Below are positions 1 to 4,517 of a stretch of DNA of 5,046 nucleotides, piece by piece. The notes below the pieces were generated by a model. That model saw only the letters and a list, made by a program, of their open reading frames with translations. It did no database searches and was not told the origin of the DNA. The position numbers were made by a program, and so were the translations under genes. Location: NCBI GenBank assembly GCA_035543875.1, contig DATKIY010000076.1:1-5046 (forward strand). The letters run 5' to 3'. The stretch comes from DATKIY01 sp035543875. Lineage in GTDB: Bacteria > Actinomycetota > Actinomycetes > JAHEKZ01. Within the stretch, counting starts at the first letter, position 1. Each line of letters begins with the position of its first letter.

Positions 1-276
1 CGACAATGCAGCCGGCGAGATGACGTAAGACTGCGCGGTTGCCTGAAGCACCCGCTCCGTGCAGTTGCCTTTCCGCCGCTCCTCCACCAACTCGACAAGT
101 CCATGTCGCTCAAGGGCACGTAAGTGGTAGTTGACCTTCTGCCTAGGTAGCCCAATCCGCGCAGCGAGCATCGTCGCCGACTGGGCTTTCGCCAGGGCGG
201 CCAGGAGTTGAGCTCGCACCGGATCAAGGGACACCTCAGCCGCCGCTGCGTTGTCTATCACCGCTATTTCCTGCAT
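1..276 (-). CDS. ArsR-like winged-helix transcriptional regulator, N-terminal part (runs off left edge)
   Basis: The first 92 codons of a reading frame are open to the window edge, so the C-terminus is missing. The translation begins MQEIAVIDNAAAAEVSLDPV. A compact winged helix-turn-helix follows: helix LDPVRAQLLAALAK (residues 18-30), a second helix with SATMLAARIG (33-42), a recognition helix PRQKVNYHLRALERHGL (44-60), and a wing VELVEERRKGNCTERV (61-76). This layout is that of ArsR-family DNA-binding proteins. I recognise the PRQKVNYHLRALE and VEERRKGN wording from a common actinobacterial subfamily. The CVC metal-binding motif of classical SmtB/ArsR sensors is absent; the only cysteine is Cys72 in the wing, so metal sensing is not supported. 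The ligand and targets are unknown. I chose ATG at 276 because it sits immediately downstream of a good promoter and no alternative start gives the complete first helix. It is divergent from the secreted-protein gene at 710, but about 430 bp away, so regulation of that gene is only possible, not shown. Confidence 0.88.
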   Translation of the reverse strand, partial: MQEIAVIDNAAAAEVSLDPVRAQLLAALAKAQSATMLAARIGLPRQKVNYHLRALERHGLVELVEERRKGNCTERVLQATAQSYVISPAALS

Positions 277-282
277 AGGAAT

Positions 283-311
283 AGAATTTCACCGACAGTT
301 TATTTTGTCAA
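283..311 (-). promoter_or_regulatory. SigA-type promoter of the ArsR-like gene, probably leaderless
   Basis: Read on the minus strand, a perfect -35 hexamer TTGACA (311-306) is followed by a 17-nt spacer and a -10-like AATTCT (288-283). Six nucleotides then precede the ATG, so a transcript starting 7 nt after the -10 would begin at the A of the start codon. No Shine-Dalgarno sequence is present upstream of the ATG, which agrees with leaderless translation, known to be common in Actinobacteria. The -10 matches the consensus at only three of six positions, so its exact placement is inferred. A near-palindrome GGAAT-AGA-ATTTC (278-290) overlaps the -10 and could be an autoregulatory operator. 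Confidence 0.6.
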
Positions 312-558
312 GACTCTTAATCCCGTCGGTTCTTCCGAAGACACGCACCCGACCCTTCCTCGTCCAAGTTGACCAGGGAACAAAGCTGTACCGAGGACGT
401 CTGTAGGTGCAGCTTTCTTGCTTGATCAACTTTCGACAGGTGTTTAAGGCGTGCGTCCGAAATGCGACGTTCGACACCACTCATCGGAGTAGTAAATGAC
501 GCACTGTGTTGCTCTGTCATCAGCGCGTGAGAATCGGCAGAAAAATAGTCCGAGAAGT

Positions 559-586
559 TTGTCGAATTTCGTTCGTCACCTATGGG
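559..586 (+). promoter_or_regulatory. Weak candidate promoter for the secreted-protein gene at 710
   Basis: TTGTCG (559-564) and TATGGG (581-586) are separated by 16 nt and lie in the AT-richer part of the intergenic region, about 125 bp before the start codon. Both hexamers deviate from consensus, particularly the last base of the -10. An alternative TANNNT-type -10 is TACGTT at 595-600, with no clear -35. Either would give a leader of roughly 100 nt that contains the stem-loop at 621-686. This is a placement guess. Confidence 0.25.
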
Positions 587-620
587 TTTGTGGATACGTT
601 TCCCTTCGCAGTGTCACTCG

Positions 621-686
621 GGGTGGCGTTGAACTTCGGGTAGGCATGGGCGCACCCTCCGAAGTGAGCTAACGCGATAGCGACCC
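621..686 (+). ncRNA. Candidate structured 5' leader (nested stem-loop) of the secreted-protein gene
   Basis: Several inverted repeats nest within 66 nt: GGGT (621-624) with ACCC (683-686), GCGTT (626-630) with AACGC (671-675), ACTTCGG (633-639) with CCGAAGT (659-665), and an apical GGG (648-650) with CCC (655-657) closed by CGCA. Between the helices are asymmetric internal loops, 640-647 on the 5' side of the apical stem and 666-670 on the 3' side of the 7-bp stem. The structure ends 13 nt before the ribosome binding site at 700. I do not recognise it as a known riboswitch class; it could equally be a chance fold in GC-rich DNA. Confidence 0.35.
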
Positions 687-699
687 GCGAACGACATAT

Positions 700-706
700 G
701 GAGGGG
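700..706 (+). promoter_or_regulatory. Ribosome binding site that selects the start at 710
   Basis: GGAGGGG lies 5 nt (counted from GGAGG) before the ATG at 710. It begins on the last base of an in-frame upstream ATG at 698, so that earlier ATG cannot use it. The earlier ATG has no ribosome site of its own, so translation should start at 710. Confidence 0.8.
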
Positions 707-709
707 TTC

Positions 710-1216
710 ATGACCAGTTTGGCCAAACGAGGTCGGCTGCTTGCAGTGCTCGGGGTTATCGCTCTCGGCTCAGTCCTGTTTACGGGGGCCCAGAGTTTCG
801 CCGCGGATCCTCCCGGCAACAACGGAACCGTCAAGGTGGACGGAGTGGAGTTCGACGTTCTGCCGAACAACGAGCCACACGTCGGCTGTGTGTTCCAGAT
901 CGACTTCTATGGATTCGACGAGGGCGACCTGAACGCCAAGGTTGCCTTCAAGGTATGGCCACCCACGGGTGACATGGAGACGATCCTCACGGACAAGGTC
1001 TTCATCGGCGAGGACTCCAACGCCGGTGGCGGTTCGGTGGACGGGTTGGACGCGCAGGCGACCTACGACCTATCGCCGTACCTGAAGTCCTACATGGCAC
1101 ACCCGCAGCAGGGCTACCACATCAAGCTGGTGGTCAACGCTGAAGGCTCACAGGGTGCCGACAAGAAGCACAAGGCCTTCTGGGTCGCTGAATGCGCTTA
1201 CGGTTCGCCTTCCTGA
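710..1216 (+). CDS. Small exported conserved actinobacterial protein of unknown function
   Basis: The 168-residue product begins MTSLAKRGRLLAVLGVIALG, a classic Sec signal peptide: a basic N-terminus, a hydrophobic core at residues 10-26, and a likely cleavage site SFA|ADPP after residue 31. The mature part is about 137 residues, acidic and glycine-rich, with segments NNGTVKVDGVEF (37-48), PNNEPHVGC (52-60), FQIDFYGFDEGD (62-73), GGGSVDGLDAQATYDLS (106-122), HPQQGYHIKLVV (131-142) and GSQGADKKHKAFWV (146-159). I recognise this pattern from a widespread family of secreted actinobacterial hypothetical proteins, some of which I recall carrying sorting signals. This copy has no LPXTG motif and no C-terminal membrane segment, so it is likely released or loosely held. 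Cys60 and Cys162 are the only cysteines and could form a disulfide bringing both ends of a beta-sandwich-like domain together. The function is unknown. Start 710 is used because GGAGGGG precedes it at the right distance; ATG 698 would add four residues and lacks a ribosome site. Confidence 0.9.
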   Translation: MTSLAKRGRLLAVLGVIALGSVLFTGAQSFAADPPGNNGTVKVDGVEFDVLPNNEPHVGCVFQIDFYGFDEGDLNAKVAFKVWPPTGDMETILTDKVFIGEDSNAGGGSVDGLDAQATYDLSPYLKSYMAHPQQGYHIKLVVNAEGSQGADKKHKAFWVAECAYGSPS

Positions 1217-1254
1217 CGTAGACGGCCAGTCCCGGCTACCTAGGGAAAGCTCGA

Positions 1255-1299
1255 CGCTGCTGAGGGGCTCATGAGTTCGCTCATGGCCCCTCAGCAGTG
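1255..1299 (+). terminator. Very strong intercistronic hairpin with TTCG tetraloop (attenuator or terminator)
   Basis: The arms at 1257-1275 and 1280-1297 form 18 Watson-Crick pairs with a single bulged T at 1269. A G-T and a C-G pair extend this to 1255 and 1299, and the loop is TTCG (1276-1279), an exceptionally stable tetraloop. No T-tract follows, which is usual for actinobacterial terminators. The hairpin starts 38 nt after the stop of the secreted-protein gene and ends only 9 nt before the GGGGAG ribosome site (1309-1314) of the next gene. A complete terminator here would leave no room for a promoter of the downstream gene, so partial termination, RNase processing or 3'-end protection are plausible roles. 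Confidence 0.75.
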
Positions 1300-1319
1300 C
1301 TCACTGGTGGGGAGAGCTC

Positions 1320-3326
1320 ATGTTGACTTCGACGTTGCCGAACGCGCGACGCACTTGGCGGTTGACCATTGCCGTGATAGGCGTTGGTGCCGTAGCGCTC
1401 GGCGTCGCCCAGTCCCCCGCCGATGCACAACTTCAAGCGCACGCCGTCGTCGTCACTGACAATCCCGCTGACTGGACGCCTGAGCTCACCGACGGTCGGG
1501 TCAATGCGGTGTTGCAGATGGGCAGCACCGTCATCATCGGCGGAACCTTCACTCAAGCCAAGGCCGCCGGCGGCGGAGCGACGACGAACCAGTCGTACAT
1601 CCTCAGTTTCGACGCAACCTCCGGCGTCATCGACAAACGTTTCTCCCCCAACCTTGACGCTCCTGTCGAGGCATTGGCTCCCTCGTCCGACGGACGGTCC
1701 GTCATCGTGGGTGGCAGTTTCGACTCAGTCAGCGGCGGACAGCACCACAAGCTCGTCGAAATTGACCTGTCGAATGGACACGTCGACAACGGGTTTAACG
1801 CCGATGCAAACGGCGACGTGCAAGAACTGGTCGCATTCGGCAGCGACTTATATGTCTCGGGCAAGTTCACCACGATGAACGGCGACCCACGCTCAGGCAT
1901 GGCCAGACTCGATATCAACTCCGGTGATGTCGACCCGACGTTTGATGTTCCGTTCACGCAGCCACCTCGCTCCACGATGGGTGTCCCCGAGTTCAGCGTC
2001 AATCCGCAAGGCACCCGGCTCGTCGCGATTGGAAACTTCAGCAAGGTCGACGGTCTCGATCGGCTCCAGATCGCGATGCTTGACCTGACGACAAGCCCAG
2101 TGAGCGTCGCACCCTGGGCGACGGACATGTACCCCGTGTTTGTGCCCGGCAGCACACTCAGCTGGTGCTCCAGCGACTTCCCGACCTGGATGCGCGATGT
2201 CGACTTCTCCCCCGACGGTTCCTACTTCGCAGTGGTTACGACCGGCGCCAACCGTCCGAATCGACTCTGCGACACCGTCACCCGATGGGAGACGTCCGCA
2301 ACAGGCACCGGGCTCAAACCATCGTGGATCAACTGGATGGGTGGCGACTCCATCATCTCGGTTGCAGCAACAGGCGCTGCCATTTACATCGGTGGTCATC
2401 AACAGTACGTGAACAACCCGTACGTCGACCAAGACTGCGGCGTGTGCACGCCTGCCGGCGGCGCTATCCCTCGCGAGGGCCTCGCCGCACTCGACCCGAT
2501 CAACGGCCTTCCCTACACCTGGGACCCCGGACGCTCACGCGGGCTGGGTGTCATGCAGTTCCTCAGCACCGCAGCAGGTCTGTGGGTTGGCAGCGACACG
2601 GACCGACTCGGTAACGAGGTGCACCCGAAACTGGGCTTCTTCCCCGTGGCCGGTGGAGCCGTCGTGCCGCCGAACAACCCGTACACACTGCCCGGAACGC
2701 TCTACAACATGGACGCCGAAACAGGCGCCCTGCTTCGTCGCCCGTACGACCTCAGCACCATGGGCACTACCGAGCCAGTTCTCCCCGGCATCAACTGGCG
2801 CAAAGCGCGCGGTGCGTTCGCCTTGAACGGCCAGCTCTACTACGGCTGGGCCAACGGCACGCTTCGCACGCGCAGCTTCGACGGCTCGCAAGTAGGCACC
2901 GCTCAAACCATCGACCTCAACGGGCTCGAGGCTGTGCCCGAACCACACACCTTCTTCATCCCCGGCACTACAGAGCCGGTACCAAGCATCACCCCGCACC
3001 TAAAGAACAACACGGGCATGTTCTTCGCTGACGGACGCATCTACTACACAGTGAAGGACGACCCGAGGCTGTACTACCGCTACTTCACACCCGAGAGCCT
3101 CACCGTCGGCGCCAACTTGTTCGTGGCCAGCACCGGCGACGGAGTGCCGTGGAGCAAGGTCCGCGGGATGACGATGGCTTCCGGCAACCTCATCTACGCA
3201 ACCGGCAACGGAAACCTGTACCAAGTCGACTTCGACGGTCACCCCGTGGGTACCCCGGCGTTGATCGGCGGACCCGGGGTAGACGGCATCGACTGGGCAT
3301 CGCGCGGATTCTTCGCCTTTAACTGA
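1320..3326 (+). CDS. Exported delta-60/DUF5122 repeat beta-propeller protein
   Basis: The 668-residue product has a Sec signal peptide: Arg-rich start (residues 10-14), hydrophobic core 15-30, likely cleavage ADA|QLQ after residue 36. Delta-60 (DUF5122-type) repeats follow, with the typical blade wording VIIGGTFTQ (71-79), VIVGGSFDSVSG (128-139), LYVSGKFTTMNG (177-188) and IGNFSKVDG (237-245). Each is followed by a strand such as LSFDATSGVIDKRF or ARLDINSGDVDPTF. A middle segment carries REGLAALDPINGLPYTWDPG (385-404) and GLWVGSDTDR (420-429), landmarks I recall from actinobacterial secreted propellers. The C-terminal part has three related units, GAFALNGQLYYGW (498-510), GMFFADGRIYYTV (566-578) and GMTMASGNLIYAT (616-628), each continuing into a strand ending near FDG or FTPES. 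Cysteines are at 283, 317, 373 and 376, the last two as C-G-V-C, suitable for disulfides outside the cell. There is no PKD, LPXTG or membrane anchor, unlike some relatives. GGGGAG at 1309-1314 supports the start. Role unknown; binding of a ligand or surface polymer is a guess. Confidence 0.9.
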   Translation: MLTSTLPNARRTWRLTIAVIGVGAVALGVAQSPADAQLQAHAVVVTDNPADWTPELTDGRVNAVLQMGSTVIIGGTFTQAKAAGGGATTNQSYILSFDATSGVIDKRFSPNLDAPVEALAPSSDGRSVIVGGSFDSVSGGQHHKLVEIDLSNGHVDNGFNADANGDVQELVAFGSDLYVSGKFTTMNGDPRSGMARLDINSGDVDPTFDVPFTQPPRSTMGVPEFSVNPQGTRLVAIGNFSKVDGLDRLQIAMLDLTTSPVSVAPWATDMYPVFVPGSTLSWCSSDFPTWMRDVDFSPDGSYFAVVTTGANRPNRLCDTVTRWETSATGTGLKPSWINWMGGDSIISVAATGAAIYIGGHQQYVNNPYVDQDCGVCTPAGGAIPREGLAALDPINGLPYTWDPGRSRGLGVMQFLSTAAGLWVGSDTDRLGNEVHPKLGFFPVAGGAVVPPNNPYTLPGTLYNMDAETGALLRRPYDLSTMGTTEPVLPGINWRKARGAFALNGQLYYGWANGTLRTRSFDGSQVGTAQTIDLNGLEAVPEPHTFFIPGTTEPVPSITPHLKNNTGMFFADGRIYYTVKDDPRLYYRYFTPESLTVGANLFVASTGDGVPWSKVRGMTMASGNLIYATGNGNLYQVDFDGHPVGTPALIGGPGVDGIDWASRGFFAFN

Positions 3327-3335
3327 CCGCGTTCG

Positions 3336-3379
3336 GCGCAGTTAGCGCAGTTTTCATACCTGTGACGTAGCAAAACTGC
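3336..3379 (+). terminator. Inverted and direct repeat cluster after the propeller gene, possible terminator
   Basis: GCAGTTTT (3347-3354) is complementary to AAAACTGC (3372-3379), giving an 8-bp stem with a 17-nt loop. GCGCAGTT occurs twice in tandem (3336-3343 and 3345-3352), so the 3' arm could pair with either copy. The sequence begins 10 nt after the propeller stop codon. The stem is half A-T and the loop is long, so it would be a weak terminator; it could also be an operator in front of the DUF559 gene. Confidence 0.35.
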
Positions 3380-3476
3380 ACAAGTCATCGTCCACATCGC
3401 GCATGAGTGCCGCGGTTATCCACGCAGAGACGGCAAACCAAAGAAAGCCGGTCAGGACGAAGCGACAGTTGGGCTC

Positions 3477-4391
3477 ATGTCCTCACGCGCCCCCGCACTT
3501 GTGCAACTCATGTCGACGGCGACCGCCCAGGCGGGTGCCTTCACCCGGCAACAAGCACTTGCTTCTGGCTTCACATCGCGCCAGATACAACTGCGGCTTT
3601 CGACGGGCGCATGGCTGGCGCTGCTCGCTGGTGTCTACATATCCGCCGGGACACCCACCGCTTGGTTGACCTGGGCATGGGCAGGAGTCATTGATGCGGG
3701 TCCTGGGTCAGCACTCGTGGGTGAATCAGCGGCGGCAGTGCGCGGCTGGGCTTCACAGTCGTGGCCCATCACGATTGCGGTTCCTGAAAATCGACGGATG
3801 AGTTGGGTGAACTCTCAACTTCGCGCCATCCAAATGGACGTTCCTTCAGCTGAGGTACTACGAGCCGCCGGGCTCCCCATCACCACACGGCTACGAATGG
3901 CGGTGGACGTCGCCCATCTGCTTCCGCTCGCGGAGGCACAACAGCTGCTCGACCGCTGGCTCGTGCTGGATCGCATCGACCTCGCCTCGTTAACCGAAGC
4001 AATCAACCAATCTCGACGCCGCGGGTCAGCTCAGGCGCGTCTGCTCATGCGGAGCGCAGCCGACTTGGCAGCCTCCGAAGCTGAGCGCATCGCGCAGCGA
4101 CTGTTCCGACGCTCTGGGCTTCCCGGGTTCGCCGCCAACTATGCAGTGAAGTCAGCTGGCCGCATGCTCAAGGTTGACCTGGCCTTCGTCGCTGCGAAAG
4201 TCGCTATCGAGATCAAAGGGTGGGCGTTCCACTCTGCTCCCGACCGCGGTCGGGCTGACGATGCGAAGATTACGGAGCTGCAGCTCGCGGGTTGGTTCGT
4301 CATCACGTTCAGCTGGTTCGATCTGGTCGACCGCCCAGACTACGTGATCGCGAAGGTTCAACAGGTCCTCGTCGCTCGTGCCGCTGCGTAA
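3477..4391 (+). CDS. AbiEi-N / DUF559 domain protein with a VSR-like endonuclease fold
   Basis: The 304-residue product matches a common actinobacterial architecture. Residues 8-56 form an AbiEi-type N-terminal winged-helix region (AQAGAFTRQQALASGF, then RQIQLRLSTGAWLALLAGVY). A variable middle part spans about 60-190, and a DUF559 domain runs from about 195 to 298. DUF559 belongs to the PD-(D/E)XK/VSR-like nuclease superfamily. Visible candidate catalytic residues are Glu201 or Glu203 (SEAER), Asp234 (VDLAF), Glu245 and Lys247 (IEIKG) and His252 (FHS), followed by AGWFVITFSWFDL (271-283). The E-x-K form is the textbook one, whereas the relatives I recall usually have E-x-D at this place. The D-R-x-R-x-N-like stretch of relatives is altered here to DDAKITEL (261-268). 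There is no partner toxin gene next to it, so a toxin-antitoxin role is not supported; such genes occur alone and in many copies. No good Shine-Dalgarno precedes ATG 3477 (only GGG at 3471-3473). The frame is open upstream but offers no ATG, GTG or TTG start between 3402 and 3477. A second in-frame ATG at 3510 is also unsupported. Confidence 0.85.
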   Translation: MSSRAPALVQLMSTATAQAGAFTRQQALASGFTSRQIQLRLSTGAWLALLAGVYISAGTPTAWLTWAWAGVIDAGPGSALVGESAAAVRGWASQSWPITIAVPENRRMSWVNSQLRAIQMDVPSAEVLRAAGLPITTRLRMAVDVAHLLPLAEAQQLLDRWLVLDRIDLASLTEAINQSRRRGSAQARLLMRSAADLAASEAERIAQRLFRRSGLPGFAANYAVKSAGRMLKVDLAFVAAKVAIEIKGWAFHSAPDRGRADDAKITELQLAGWFVITFSWFDLVDRPDYVIAKVQQVLVARAAA

Positions 4392-4400
4392 ATCGCAGCG
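4382..4400 (+). terminator. Stop-codon-spanning hairpin after the DUF559 gene
   Basis: CGCTGCG (4382-4388) and CGCAGCG (4394-4400) form a perfect 7-bp GC-rich stem with a 5-nt loop TAAAT. The TAA stop codon of the DUF559 gene (4389-4391) is in the loop. No T-tract follows. It probably helps end the transcript or protects its 3' end. A second, weaker inverted repeat lies just downstream (CAGGTG 4406-4411 with CACCTG 4425-4430). Confidence 0.5.
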
Positions 4401-4505
4401 TGCTTCAGGTGAAACATTGGCAAGCACCTGCGGTGGAATGGCCGGTCGCAGTAACGTCCTGAGTTGATTGCCAGCCGCGGGCGCGCCGCCTGCGAACCGT
4501 TCGTC

Positions 4506-4512
4506 AGGGGGA
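4506..4512 (+). promoter_or_regulatory. Ribosome binding site of the right-edge exported protein
   Basis: AGGGGGA ends 5 nt before ATG 4518. It is the only purine-rich SD-like sequence near the start of this frame and fixes the start at MKRSHIV, which yields a complete signal peptide. I see no convincing promoter between the DUF559 stop and this site. Confidence 0.65.
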
Positions 4513-4517
4513 TTCTC

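Larger units (their letters stand above)
277..709. other. Divergent intergenic region without a supported gene
   Basis: About 430 bp separate the minus-strand regulator from the plus-strand secreted-protein gene. It is visibly richer in A and T than the flanking genes, especially around 285-320 and 535-600. I find no reading frame with a start, ribosome site and protein-like composition. It holds the regulator promoter at the left end, an 8-bp palindrome TTGATCAA (422-429), three copies of the heptamer TTCGACA or its complement (432-438, 470-476, 560-566), a weak candidate promoter at 559-586 and a nested stem-loop at 621-686. Confidence 0.6.

Noticed and set aside
317..520. Minus-strand open frame of 67 codons in the divergent intergenic region
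   Set aside because: No ribosome site before its ATG, no recognisable domain, and composition unlike the neighbouring proteins. A second overlapping frame (289-480) is equally open, as expected by chance.
638..660. Resemblance of GGGTAGGCATGGG to the 3' part of c-di-GMP-I (GEMM) riboswitches
   Set aside because: The conserved 5' half of that riboswitch (GCAAAG-type segments) is not present upstream, so the similarity is probably accidental.
698..709. Upstream in-frame ATG that would lengthen the small exported protein by four residues
   Set aside because: The only good ribosome site (700-706) overlaps this codon and is correctly spaced for ATG 710 instead.
1271..1459. Small plus-strand frame starting inside the hairpin
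   Set aside because: Its start would be buried in the stem, it overlaps the propeller signal peptide in another frame, and its Arg/Ser-rich product looks like out-of-frame GC-rich coding sequence.
1553..2155. Minus-strand open frame of 200 codons
   Set aside because: It lies wholly inside the propeller gene, whose signal peptide, repeats and ribosome site are clear. Long antisense frames are common in GC-rich coding DNA.
3416..3424. TTATCCACG, one mismatch from a DnaA box
   Set aside because: A single isolated near-match without further boxes, an AT-rich unwinding region, or dnaA/dnaN nearby does not support an origin.
3477..4391. Type IV toxin-antitoxin system suggested by the AbiEi-like N-terminus
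   Set aside because: No AbiEii/nucleotidyltransferase toxin gene is adjacent, and the C-terminal part is DUF559, an architecture that commonly stands alone.
4476..4488. GC-rich palindromic GGCGCGCC and neighbouring repeat before the right-edge gene
   Set aside because: Short self-complementary GC runs are frequent in this base composition, and it shows no spacing or repeat pattern that suggests a function.
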